45,980 nt of DNA from assembly GCA_022826515.1 (NCBI GenBank), contig JAJDUT010000054.1, forward strand, positions 1-45,980. The letters run 5' to 3'. The notes beneath the pieces were generated by a model. That model made no database searches. It was not told the origin of the DNA and saw nothing but the letters and a program-made list of their open reading frames with translations. Each line of letters opens with the position of its first letter. The stretch's first letter is position 1. Of the stretch, positions 8,213 through 18,707 are shown piece after piece. The stretch comes from Candidatus Latescibacterota bacterium (GTDB lineage Bacteria; Latescibacterota; UBA2968; UBA8231). Position numbers and translations under genes: made by a program.

Positions 8213-10087
8213 ATGACTGTCGTCCCAGCTGTGTACCGCGATCAAAAGTGGATCATCTCGCCCTTTGGCGACCTGTTCTTTTTTATTGGTACGCCACTTT
8301 TGTGCTTGGTGACCATGCTGCCATTGCGGGCCGTGTTCGATTCGCAGACCATTGCCTTCTACGCGCTGGCGCTGTTTGCCACCGGCCACCACTTGCCCGG
8401 CTTTATGCGCGCATACGGCGACCCAGAGCTATTCAGCACCTTCAAGGAGAAGTTTCTCGTCGCGCCTATCGTCGTGCTCATCGTGACGGCGCTGGCGCAA
8501 TTCAATACCCTGCACGGGCTTTTCCTGATGGTGCTAGTGTGGGAGATCTGGCACTTGTTTATGCAGCACTACGGCATCATGCGGATCTACGATGCCAAAA
8601 ACAAGATCTTCTCCAAGCTCAATTCCCGGCTCGACTGGCTGTTGACCTTGTGTGCCTTTGCAACGGTGGTCATCTATAGCCCTGAATACTTCCACCGCAT
8701 CCTCGACCACAACCAGCGGGTCGGCGTGCCCTTCCTGTCGGCCGAATTGACGTTCCTGCTCAAAAAGGGGCTGTTCTATGTTACGATGGCCGTGCTGGCG
8801 GCGTACTTGGCCAATATCGTCCGGCGGGCGATTACCGGTCAGAAGATAAGCCTGCCCAAAATCGCGGTGATGGCGACCACGGTATTTATCATCTACTACG
8901 GCTGGATACACATCAACGACCTCGTCATCGGGTACGCGGCCTTTGCCGTTTTTCACGATATCCAGTACTTCGCCATCGTCTGGATCTACAACAACAACCT
9001 CGTCAAAAGGCAGGAGCGCACCACCAAGCTCCTGCGCACCTTCTTCACCACGCGCACCTTGCCGATACTGGTCGCGTACGTGCTGGTTTGCTTTGCCTAC
9101 GGCAGCATCAACATGATGGAGGGCTTTCTCAAGTCCGAGCAGGCGATCAAAATGGTCGAGATTTTCGTCATCACCTCGACGCTTTTACACTACTATTTCG
9201 ATGGGTTCATCTGGAAAATCCGCGACCGCAAAAACCAAGCCAATCTGGGGATCAACGCCGAGGAAGGAGCCAACCGCATTGGATTGCAGACATTGCCGAG
9301 TGGTTTGGTCTCATACGTCCGCGAAACTGGCCGACAGTTGGCCTATTTCGCGGTGCCGGTGGTGGCGCTGTCGCTTTTCCAGTTTTACTGGACGGCCGAC
9401 GAGGCCGAGGCTCGGGAAAAGATGGTCGAATTGTTCCCGGACTTGGCTGGTGCCCACAACAACTTAGGCGTCTTTTATGCGCGGCAGGGCGACTGGGAAA
9501 GGGCTGCTGGAGAGTATGAGCGGGCGCTAGAGCTGGACGCGGGGGCCTATGAGGCGCACAAAAATCTCGGCTTACTCTACGCTCGGCAGGGCGATTGGAA
9601 AAAGGCGCATATTCACTACCAGCAGGCGATAGACCACAAGCCGCGCTACGTCGAAGCGCTCAACGCACAGGGGTTGGTCTTTTTGCAGCGGGGCGAGTTC
9701 GCCAAGGCCGAAGAACGCTTCCGCGAGGCTCTCGACGAGTTCGACTACGCTCCGGCGTACAACAACCTCGGCACGGCCTATTTGCAGATGGAAAACGTGC
9801 CGGCCGCGATCAACGCCTATCAAAAAGCCGTCGCGCTCAACCGGGCCGACGCCTCGCACCACTTCAACTTGGGGTTGGCCTTGCAGAAGGCCGGAGAGAA
9901 CGAGCAGGCGGTCGCCGCGTTTGCCTCGGCGCTCTCTTTAGAGCCGCGCCACGTCAAAGCCTATTTGAGCATGGCGCTTTCCTACCAGCGATTGGGCCAC
10001 ATTGCCGAGGCGCGGCAGGCGTTGCAGCAGTTATTGGCGGTGGACCCGAATCACGCCACGGCGGCGCGGCTATTGGCCCGGCTGTGA
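8213..10087 (+). CDS. Polytopic membrane protein with conserved histidines and a C-terminal TPR domain
   Basis: I start this 624-residue protein at ATG 8213, just after the upstream stop and a TTGAGGAATG leader; the frame is open further upstream but overlaps the previous gene. Residues 1-395 hold about eight hydrophobic segments with histidines at or near membrane edges: TGHH (57-60), WHLFMQHYG (113-121), WIHIND (231-236), FHDIQY (247-252) and LHYYFDGF (325-332). Residues about 410-624 form roughly six TPR units (AHNNLGVFYARQGDWERA and the following repeats), probably on one face of the membrane. The histidine pattern recalls membrane metalloenzymes, but I cannot assign a family. It appears to be the last gene of the tandem-paralogue operon, so a role in handling those secreted proteins is possible but unproven. 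Confidence 0.75.
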   Translation: MTVVPAVYRDQKWIISPFGDLFFFIGTPLLCLVTMLPLRAVFDSQTIAFYALALFATGHHLPGFMRAYGDPELFSTFKEKFLVAPIVVLIVTALAQFNTLHGLFLMVLVWEIWHLFMQHYGIMRIYDAKNKIFSKLNSRLDWLLTLCAFATVVIYSPEYFHRILDHNQRVGVPFLSAELTFLLKKGLFYVTMAVLAAYLANIVRRAITGQKISLPKIAVMATTVFIIYYGWIHINDLVIGYAAFAVFHDIQYFAIVWIYNNNLVKRQERTTKLLRTFFTTRTLPILVAYVLVCFAYGSINMMEGFLKSEQAIKMVEIFVITSTLLHYYFDGFIWKIRDRKNQANLGINAEEGANRIGLQTLPSGLVSYVRETGRQLAYFAVPVVALSLFQFYWTADEAEAREKMVELFPDLAGAHNNLGVFYARQGDWERAAGEYERALELDAGAYEAHKNLGLLYARQGDWKKAHIHYQQAIDHKPRYVEALNAQGLVFLQRGEFAKAEERFREALDEFDYAPAYNNLGTAYLQMENVPAAINAYQKAVALNRADASHHFNLGLALQKAGENEQAVAAFASALSLEPRHVKAYLSMALSYQRLGHIAEARQALQQLLAVDPNHATAARLLARL

Positions 10088-10088
10088 G

Positions 10089-12263
10089 CTAGTGGCGATG
10101 CGCCCGCTGACCTTCGGTAGCTAGCGAGAGAGAATCAACGGCCAAACGCTCCAAGGCCGTGGCGTCTTCGCGGACCCGATACACTTCATTGACCGGCACG
10201 TTTGTAAAGGTCTGCACTGTGCCCGACGGCCAGTGCAAAGTCAACATGTCGAGTACTTCAGCTTCCCCCAATCCGATCTCCTGTTGTAAGGTCGAGGCCC
10301 CAAAACTCGCGCCTGTGCCAGCGAGGACGTGAATCGTCCGCGTCTCCGTGCGAGCTTGAATTCGCGTCCCAATCCCGGCTCGATTCGCTTTGGTTCCCTC
10401 TAGTTTGAGAGTGATCCAATGGTTGCCGTGGCCGGGGTTTTCAAAGAGCACATTGGTGTACACATCCCCGGAATAGGCTCCGCCGACCACCGCGTAGATG
10501 TCCTGATCGCCGTCGTTGTCGATATCGCCGAAGGCTACGCCGTGCCCTTTTTGCAGGTGCCCGAAGCCGCCGGAGGTAGTTACATCCTCGAAATGCTGCC
10601 CTGCGGCGTTGCGAAACATGCGGTTGGGCATTAGCGAACGGTAGTCGGGATCGCCGGTGCCAGCGTAGAAGTCGAGCCAGCCGTCGTTGTCGAGGTCGCC
10701 GAAGTTACAGCCCATCGTATAGAGGACTTTGTCGCTGTGGGTCTGTCGGGCCACGTCGGCGAAGGTTCCGTCGCCTTGGTTGCGATAGAGACGAGGCGGC
10801 TCACCCTTGTGTGGCAGACTCATGTAGTCGGCGGCGACATCGCCGGCGTCGGCCTTGTAGCCGGAGACGAATAGGTCGAGGAAACCGTCGTTGTCGTAAT
10901 CCCAAAACCACACTGGGAAGCTGAACGTCGGCTGACTCACGCCAGCGCGGGCGGTTATGTCGGAAAAACGCCAGCGGCCAGCGGCGTCTGGCCCATCGTT
11001 GTGGAAGAGGAGATTGGGCTGTCCGAGGCGGGAGATGTAGAGGTCGGGCTGGCGGTCGTTGTCAATGTCGCCCCAAGCCACCCCTTTGACGAAGCCCTCG
11101 ACGTCCAAGCCGACTTCTGCCGCCACGTCGATAAAGGTACCATCGCCTTGATTGCGGAACAGCTCACAGGGATGATGCTCTTCGGCAGAGGATTCGTTGC
11201 CCACGAATAGGTCGAGCCAGCCGTCGTTATCGAAGTCGGCCCAAGCCGCGGTCTGCGTTGGGTGCAACGTGAGCAGCCCAGCCGCCTCGGTTACGTCGGC
11301 GAAGGTGCCGTTGCCTTGGTTGCGCAATAGCGAATTGGGGTGGAGTCCGTCGGCACCAAACCAGCCGCCGCGCAGGACTAGCACATCGGCGAAGCCGTCG
11401 TTGTCAAAGTCCGTCTGTACGGCGTTGAGGCCGCCAACTAGTCCTGTCAAGCCGGCGGCGGCAGTGCGCTCGGCAAAGGTTCCGTCGCCTTGGTTGCGGA
11501 AGTAGCGCAAGGGATCGTCGAGGCCCCAAGAAGTGGCGATGATGTCGAGGAAGCCGTCGTTGTCAAAGTCTTCCATAATGCCGCCTCCGGCCAAGCCGAG
11601 AACATTCAACCCTAGGGCGGCAGCCCGGTCGGGGAAGTGGCCAATATCGGCGTCAGCGACGAAGACTTCCGGGGGAATGAGATGGGCGGCTGGTACTTGG
11701 TGCGGATATTCGCCTACGGTCATATAGGCGATGTTGAGCAACCAACGCGAGGTCAGGTCGTAGGGCGTCTTTTTTAGAATTGCTCGATAGTAAGCGATGG
11801 CTGCACGCGATCCCTCTTGTGCTTTGTGAACTCCCTCGGCCGCGATGGGCAGCAGGCAGGAAGCGAGGTTGTGGTCGTCAATGCAGTTTTGCTGCTCGCC
11901 GAGCCGCAAATAGGCGAGGGCGATCATCTCTTCGAGGCTCGGCCGGGTGCGGAAGCGGTGGATGGCAGCTTGCTCGCGCACCTGCTCGAACAGGGCGGCT
12001 GCCTCGGCAGATGCGCCAGCGCGCAGCAACTCTTTGGCTAGTTCGACCTGTTGGCTGAGCTGTTGCACGGGGTCGTCTAGTGCGGGCTGACGGCGCAGCC
12101 AGTCAACGCGGTGCTGGCTCAAATAGATGTTGTCCTCGGCGTTGGCATCAGCGGCGAGGGCGGCAAGTTGCTCGGCCATCTGCTGAGTGCCGGGAGCTTG
12201 GTAGGGATCGGCAGCGCAACCTGCTAAAAAGAGGGCCAAGAGGGAAATGGTGCAGAGATTCAT
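10089..12263 (-). CDS. CRTAC1-like FG-GAP/ASPIC-UnbV lipoprotein
   Basis: This 724-residue protein has a lipoprotein signal: MNLCTISLLALFLAGC, with Cys16 as the likely lipidated residue. Residues about 20-200 are helical and TPR-like. From about 200 to 620 there are seven D-x-D-x-D-G type calcium loops, each followed by an LD hydrophobic strand (for example DFDNDGFLDI, DFDNDGWLDLFV, DIDNDRQPDLYI, DLDNDGWLDFYA, DIDNDGDQDIYA), the pattern of a seven-bladed integrin-like beta-propeller. The C-terminal 100 residues are an ASPIC/UnbV domain (NRAGIGTRIQ, GSGASFGAS-like AGTGASFGAS, LHWPSGTVQ). The family is extracellular or outer-membrane anchored, with adhesive or matrix roles suggested. It is last in the minus-strand cluster and its stop lies one base from the convergent TPR gene's stop. 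Confidence 0.88.
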   Translation of the reverse strand: MNLCTISLLALFLAGCAADPYQAPGTQQMAEQLAALAADANAEDNIYLSQHRVDWLRRQPALDDPVQQLSQQVELAKELLRAGASAEAAALFEQVREQAAIHRFRTRPSLEEMIALAYLRLGEQQNCIDDHNLASCLLPIAAEGVHKAQEGSRAAIAYYRAILKKTPYDLTSRWLLNIAYMTVGEYPHQVPAAHLIPPEVFVADADIGHFPDRAAALGLNVLGLAGGGIMEDFDNDGFLDIIATSWGLDDPLRYFRNQGDGTFAERTAAAGLTGLVGGLNAVQTDFDNDGFADVLVLRGGWFGADGLHPNSLLRNQGNGTFADVTEAAGLLTLHPTQTAAWADFDNDGWLDLFVGNESSAEEHHPCELFRNQGDGTFIDVAAEVGLDVEGFVKGVAWGDIDNDRQPDLYISRLGQPNLLFHNDGPDAAGRWRFSDITARAGVSQPTFSFPVWFWDYDNDGFLDLFVSGYKADAGDVAADYMSLPHKGEPPRLYRNQGDGTFADVARQTHSDKVLYTMGCNFGDLDNDGWLDFYAGTGDPDYRSLMPNRMFRNAAGQHFEDVTTSGGFGHLQKGHGVAFGDIDNDGDQDIYAVVGGAYSGDVYTNVLFENPGHGNHWITLKLEGTKANRAGIGTRIQARTETRTIHVLAGTGASFGASTLQQEIGLGEAEVLDMLTLHWPSGTVQTFTNVPVNEVYRVREDATALERLAVDSLSLATEGQRAHRH

Positions 12264-12328
12264 AGCTTGGTGAATTGGGCGTTGATTGGTCGCGTCAGCA
12301 GACAGGGGATTAATTGCTCCGCTAGCTT

Positions 12329-15271
12329 CTATTTTAACAGGGTTAGTTGTTTGCTGTCTAGGAAAGCTCCGGCTCGCAACCTATAGAAGTAGGTGCCGCT
12401 GGCGACCGTGCGCCCGGTGTCGTCGCGTCCATCCCACTGAGCGCGGTAGCGTCCAGCAGCGAGATGTAGTGTGACCAAGGTGCGGATCTTTTGGCCTATC
12501 GCGTCGTACATGGTCAATTCGACGGCGGCCGGGGTCGCTAGCTGGAATTCGATGGTCGTGGCTGCATTGAAGGGGTTGGGGTAGTTCTGGGTAAGGGCAA
12601 AGGCGGCCGGTGTGGTCCCTTTGGCTGCGACGGGGTCTAAACTGGCGACCCATGCAGCTATGAGATCAGCTCCGCGCTCGTCGATGATTGAGGAAGCCAG
12701 CGGCGGCATGCGAAAGGTGCCCATCGTCAGCAGCCGCAGGTAGAGCGTGGAAAGCTGCGGTTCTCCAGGGGAGAGGATGAGGGCCTCTGGCTCGCCTATA
12801 TCGCCGAGTGTGGGGAAAGCTCCGACCGTATTGGTTTCGGTCAAGGGCGTGTCGTAGCGCAGGTCGATGATGGTGCGGCTGACGCTTTCGGGCCGGTGGC
12901 ACGGGGCGCAGTTGACTTCGAGGTACGAGCGGGCGCGCTGGTCGAGCGGGACGCTGGGGTCGAAGGGGTTGGGCAGGTGAGGCAAGGAAGACAGGTCGGC
13001 TGGCAATTCTTCGGTGAAAAGGCCCTGTTGGGCGAGGGTGTGCAACTGGACTTCGGCGAGCTCCGTCGAGTCGTTTTGCTCCGCGCCCGCGTGGAGTTGG
13101 GCTGTGTGTACACCGAGGACGTAGCCCGCGCCCTTGGTGTGACAGACCTCGCAGTCTTGGCGCGCGGGAAAGTAGTACTCCTGCAAGAGAAAGCCCACCG
13201 GATCTTGGGGGTCGTCAATCACGTATGCAACGGTCGTGCTGTCGGCGAGCAAGGTGGCGTCGGTGCCTGCTTCGTTCCACAGGTAGCTGTAACCATCCCA
13301 TCCCGGATCATCCACGCGCTTGATGAGGAAGCGCGTTTCAATGATGCGCCGACTGGCCGGATCGCCGCGCACCAAGTCGAGGTAAAAGTTTTTGATCAGG
13401 AGGGTCTGGTCGGGAAAATCCCAAGAACCATGGCTGGCAAAGGCAATGCGCTTGCCGGATGGGAGGCGAATGAACCGCGTCTTTGTGGCTCCGTCCGACC
13501 AAAACGGCGCATTGACTTCGTACGGCACCACATCGTCCGCGGGCGTTTGCGAGCTTAGGTCGCTGAAAACCTGCGCGTCGGCTAAGCTCGCAGGAGGGAA
13601 CTCTTCAGCGGGCGGCAGGACGATTTCCCACAGCCCGCGCTTGCCACTCCATTCGATCACATAGAGGCGATTGCCGATGATTTCCGCGTCAATAGGGTTA
13701 GAAAATCCGCCGACGATGCGGGTGACTCGCGCCTCGTAGTTGTCGCCGACTTTTGCTAAGTCGAGGTGCAACAGGTCTTGGCTGGGGTCATTAAATGGTC
13801 CGTTGACACTGTCCCCGTCGGGGTCGCCCCGGGTCCAACTGAGCGTGAAGCCGTCGCCTTGGAACGGCTCGGCGAGCGCATGGTCCACGTCGAACACTAA
13901 CCCCAACGGCGAGCGGTGCGCGGTGAAGGTGCCGAAGCGCACGCCTTCTTCGCTGGCGTCTTTGATGCGGCCGTCGGCGGGGTCGCGGTAGGCGTCGGCG
14001 TCTGGCCCAAGATTGATCACCGGGTCGGTGAAGTCGCGCGGTGGCGACGGGTACGTGGGATCGTTGTGGTAGTAGCCTTCGCGCACGGCTGTGGAGCGGG
14101 GGGAGAGGAGGAAGTCGGTGGCTGGGTCGTAGTTGGGAAATTGTTGTGGGGTGTCGTCGAGTCCCATGCGCCAGGGAAAGCCGTAGTGATGCCCTTGGCG
14201 CAGCCAATTGAGTTCCTCGGGCATGTCGCGGCCCGGTCCGTTTTCTGTGGTAAAGAGGTCGCCGTTGGGTGCGAAGGCGAAGTCGTAGGCATTGCGCAAG
14301 CCCTCGGCAAAGAGGAATCCTTGGTCGAGCAGGGCATAGCGGCTGTTGGGCAGTACGAGATCGCGGGCATCGGTCGGGACGCGCAAAATTACGGCGGTGA
14401 GTGCGGTTTCGCGCAGCCCGGGGAAGTGCCCATCGCCGTCTTGGATCTCGCCGTGATCAGTGCGCGAGCCGCTGTTGATAAAAAGTGTGCGATTGTCGGG
14501 GCTGACGATTAACGCGTTGACCTCGTGGTTGTAGATGCAGTCACACCGCTCATAAGGTTCGGTTTCCGCAAGGGTAAACCAGGTGCGCTCGCCGCTGCTT
14601 GGATCGACTTCGCCCTTGGTGATGGTGGCGATGTTGTAGATGGACAGGTCGATGCGTTTGAGGACGTAAAAGGTGCCGTCGGCGTCGATAAATAGGGCAC
14701 TGGGGCGGATGAAACCGTGGTCGGCAGTCGTGTACGCCGTGCCCTCAGGCAAGAGGGTGATGTCGCCGTTGGTCTTGAGGACATAGCGGTTGGCGGTCGT
14801 GGGATCGCGGCCAAAGATGGAGGCGGCGAGGATGTCGTCGATGGGAACGTCGGCGGGTAGGTTGTTCGGGTCGAGCTGTTCCCACTGCCGCTCGCCGGTG
14901 TCGGCGTCGAGCAAAGTGCCTCGGGCGAGGGCAAACTGGCCGCTGTTGCGGGGGCCGTGGCGATTGGACGCCAAGTAAAACGAGCCATCCGGCCCGATGG
15001 CAAAGCCCGTGAAGCCACTGCTGACGCCGTGGTCGCGGTGGGAGTATGTTGGGACGCGCCTAGCCGCTGTTAGGTCTATGTGTTCGATTGCGCCGTCCTG
15101 CCGCAAGATATAGAGCGCGTCGTCGCGCGGATCTTTGGCGATGCGGATGGTGCCTTGGGAGACGCTGAGGATACGGCTAATTTCAATGTCGGAGCGGGTC
15201 GCTTGCGGATCGGCGTACGCGGTGGAGCAAAAGGCTGCGAGCGCGACAAGCGAGAGGCAACGGACCAGCAT
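12329..15271 (-). CDS. Secreted GSDH-like beta-propeller with dihaem cytochrome insert and Por-type C-terminal domain
   Basis: This 980-residue protein starts MLVRCLSLVALAAFCSTAYA (signal peptide). Residues about 30-545 form a glucose/sorbosone dehydrogenase-like propeller, with LRNAYDFAFAPNGDLFTTEN and EELNWLRQGHHYGFPWRMG; PQQ-dependent sugar oxidation is typical of that family. Residues about 550-885 resemble the HNE_0200-type (TIGR03806) region and carry two haem motifs, CEVCH (707-711) and CAPCH (788-792), plus FRMPP, a possible axial methionine site. Residues about 893-980 are a Por/T9SS type A-like module (LTQNYPNPFNAATTIEF, ASGTYFYRL, end LTLLK). The architecture suggests an exported dehydrogenase that passes electrons to its own cytochrome. 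Substrate and PQQ binding are not demonstrated. Confidence 0.85.
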   Translation of the reverse strand: MLVRCLSLVALAAFCSTAYADPQATRSDIEISRILSVSQGTIRIAKDPRDDALYILRQDGAIEHIDLTAARRVPTYSHRDHGVSSGFTGFAIGPDGSFYLASNRHGPRNSGQFALARGTLLDADTGERQWEQLDPNNLPADVPIDDILAASIFGRDPTTANRYVLKTNGDITLLPEGTAYTTADHGFIRPSALFIDADGTFYVLKRIDLSIYNIATITKGEVDPSSGERTWFTLAETEPYERCDCIYNHEVNALIVSPDNRTLFINSGSRTDHGEIQDGDGHFPGLRETALTAVILRVPTDARDLVLPNSRYALLDQGFLFAEGLRNAYDFAFAPNGDLFTTENGPGRDMPEELNWLRQGHHYGFPWRMGLDDTPQQFPNYDPATDFLLSPRSTAVREGYYHNDPTYPSPPRDFTDPVINLGPDADAYRDPADGRIKDASEEGVRFGTFTAHRSPLGLVFDVDHALAEPFQGDGFTLSWTRGDPDGDSVNGPFNDPSQDLLHLDLAKVGDNYEARVTRIVGGFSNPIDAEIIGNRLYVIEWSGKRGLWEIVLPPAEEFPPASLADAQVFSDLSSQTPADDVVPYEVNAPFWSDGATKTRFIRLPSGKRIAFASHGSWDFPDQTLLIKNFYLDLVRGDPASRRIIETRFLIKRVDDPGWDGYSYLWNEAGTDATLLADSTTVAYVIDDPQDPVGFLLQEYYFPARQDCEVCHTKGAGYVLGVHTAQLHAGAEQNDSTELAEVQLHTLAQQGLFTEELPADLSSLPHLPNPFDPSVPLDQRARSYLEVNCAPCHRPESVSRTIIDLRYDTPLTETNTVGAFPTLGDIGEPEALILSPGEPQLSTLYLRLLTMGTFRMPPLASSIIDERGADLIAAWVASLDPVAAKGTTPAAFALTQNYPNPFNAATTIEFQLATPAAVELTMYDAIGQKIRTLVTLHLAAGRYRAQWDGRDDTGRTVASGTYFYRLRAGAFLDSKQLTLLK

Positions 15272-15289
15272 GGAGTTCCTTAGTGCAGC

Positions 15290-17275
15290 TCACTTGAGTA
15301 GCATGAGTTGCCGGGTGGCGACAAAGTCGCCGGCCGATAGCTGGTATAGATACGCGCCGCTGGCCACTGGCTCGCCGCGCTCGTTGTGGCCGTCCCATTG
15401 CAGGCGGTGATGTCCGGCGGGCAGGGAATCGTTGATGAGGGTTCGCACGCGCTGGCCACTGATGCTGTAAATGGATAATTCGACTTGGGACGGAAGGGCG
15501 AGTTGTAAGGTAATAGTGGTGCTTGCATTAAAGGGGTTGGGGAAGTTCTGCGCCAGCGCAAACTCCTCGGGTACAATGCTTTCGGCCTCGGCAACTGACG
15601 TTTCGATTGCAGCCTGTGGTAAGACGATTTCCCACAGCCCGCGCCCGCCGCTCCATTCGATGACATAAATGCGATTGCCGATGATTTCCGCGTCAATGGG
15701 GTTGGAAAACCCGCCGACGATGCGGGTGACGCGCGCTTCGTAGTTGTCGCCGACTTTGGCTAAGTCGAGGTGTAACAGGTCTTCACTGGGGTCGTTGAAC
15801 GGACCGGCAACATTATCGCCGTCGGGATCGCCCTCGGTCCAGCTAAGCACGAAGCCGTCGCCTTGGAACGGCTCGGCGAGCGCATTATCCGCGTCGAAGA
15901 TCAACCCCAAGGGGGAGCGGTGCGCAGTGAAGGTGCCGAAGCGTACGCCCTCTTCGCTGGCATCCTTGAGGCGGCCATCGGCTGGGTCGCGGTAAGCGTC
16001 GGCGTCCGGTCCGAGGTTGATCACCGGCTCGGTGAAGTCGCGCGGTGGTGGAGGGTACGTGGGATCATTGTGATAGTAGCCTTCGCGCACAGCCGTGAAT
16101 CGGGCGGGAAGGAGGAAGTCGGTGGCTGGGTCGTAGTCGGAAAATTGCTGCGGGGTGTCTTCAAGACCCATGCGCCACGGAAAGCCGTAGTGATGGCCTT
16201 CGCGCAGCCAGTTGAGTTCCTCGGCCATGTCGCGGTCGGGTCCGTTTTCCGTAGCGAAGAGGTCGCCGTTGGGGGCGAAGGCGAGGTCGTAGGCATTGCG
16301 CAGGCCCTCGGCAAAGAGGAAGCCTTGGGCGCACAGGGCGTCGCGGTCGTTGGGCAGCACGAGGTCGCGGGCGTCGGTTGGGACGCGCAAGACGATAGCC
16401 GTGAGCGCAGTTTCGCGCAGATCGGGAAACTGCCTGTTGCCATCTTGTATTTCGCCGTGATCGGTGCGCGAGCCGCTGTTGATAAAGAGCGAGCGATTAT
16501 CTGGGCTGACGACTAGCCCGTTGACCTCGTGGTTAAAGATGCAGTCGCACCGCTCATAGGGTGCGGTTTCAGCGAGGGTGAAAAAGGTGCGATTGCCACT
16601 GCTCGGATCGACTTCGCCCTTGGTGATGGTGGCGATGTTGTAGCTGGATAGGTCGATGCGTTTGAGAACGTAAAAGGTACCGTCGGCGTCGATAAACAGG
16701 GCACTGGGGCGGCTGAAGCCGTGGTCGGCGGCCGTGTACACTGTGCCCGACGGCACGAGGGTGATGTCTCCGTTGGTCTTGAGTGCGTAGCGGGTGTCGG
16801 TCGTGGGATCGCGGCCGAGGCTGGTGGCTGCGAGGATGTCGGAGATGGGAACGTCGGCGGGCAGGTTGTCCGAGTCGAGTTGTTCCCATTGCCGTTCGCC
16901 GGTGTCGGCGTCGAGCAAAATGCCTCGGGCGAGGGCAAATTGGCCGCTGTCGCGCGGGCCGCGGCGATTGGACGCAAGGTAAAACGAGCCATCTGGCCCG
17001 ATGGCAAAGCCCGTGAAGCCGCTGCGGATGCCGTGATCGTCTCTGGAGTATGCGGACGTGTGTTCGGCCGCCGCTAGGTCGATGCGAGTAATTGAACCGT
17101 CTTGCCGCAAGGTGTAGAGCGCGTTAGTACGCGGATCCTTGGCGATGCGGAGCGTGCCTCGGGGGGCGTTGAGGATGTGGCTGATTTCGATGTCGGAGCG
17201 GGTGGCTTGTGGGTCGGCATAGGCGGTGGAGCAAAGGACTACGAGGACGGCGAATGAAAAGCAACGGGCGAACAT
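15290..17275 (-). CDS. Secreted GSDH-like beta-propeller with Por-type C-terminal domain, lacking the cytochrome region
   Basis: This 661-residue protein is a close paralogue of the next gene downstream. I choose ATG 17275 (MFARCFSFAVLVVLCSTAYA, signal peptide) because an AGGA motif sits just upstream; the frame is open 26 codons further but that leader is not signal-like. Residues about 25-545 are the same GSDH-like propeller, with LRNAYDLAFAPNGDLFATEN and EELNWLREGHHYGFPWRMG. After LWEIVLP the protein goes almost directly to the Por-type sorting module (LAQNFPNPFNASTTITLQL, VASGAYLYQL, end LMLLK). It therefore lacks the roughly 330-residue dihaem segment of its paralogue. It may need a separate electron acceptor, or it may be a non-enzymatic binder. 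Confidence 0.83.
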   Translation of the reverse strand: MFARCFSFAVLVVLCSTAYADPQATRSDIEISHILNAPRGTLRIAKDPRTNALYTLRQDGSITRIDLAAAEHTSAYSRDDHGIRSGFTGFAIGPDGSFYLASNRRGPRDSGQFALARGILLDADTGERQWEQLDSDNLPADVPISDILAATSLGRDPTTDTRYALKTNGDITLVPSGTVYTAADHGFSRPSALFIDADGTFYVLKRIDLSSYNIATITKGEVDPSSGNRTFFTLAETAPYERCDCIFNHEVNGLVVSPDNRSLFINSGSRTDHGEIQDGNRQFPDLRETALTAIVLRVPTDARDLVLPNDRDALCAQGFLFAEGLRNAYDLAFAPNGDLFATENGPDRDMAEELNWLREGHHYGFPWRMGLEDTPQQFSDYDPATDFLLPARFTAVREGYYHNDPTYPPPPRDFTEPVINLGPDADAYRDPADGRLKDASEEGVRFGTFTAHRSPLGLIFDADNALAEPFQGDGFVLSWTEGDPDGDNVAGPFNDPSEDLLHLDLAKVGDNYEARVTRIVGGFSNPIDAEIIGNRIYVIEWSGGRGLWEIVLPQAAIETSVAEAESIVPEEFALAQNFPNPFNASTTITLQLALPSQVELSIYSISGQRVRTLINDSLPAGHHRLQWDGHNERGEPVASGAYLYQLSAGDFVATRQLMLLK

Positions 17276-17321
17276 GGGGTCCTTTCGGAGAGGGAGAATG
17301 GGTAAGTAAGAATGAACGCAA

Positions 17322-18703
<1,382 letters not shown>

Positions 18704-18707
<4 letters not shown>

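Noticed and set aside
10089..12263. Repeated GTCGTTGTCGA-like runs as a CRISPR or DNA repeat
   Set aside because: They are the codons of the seven calcium loops, spaced irregularly and in frame.
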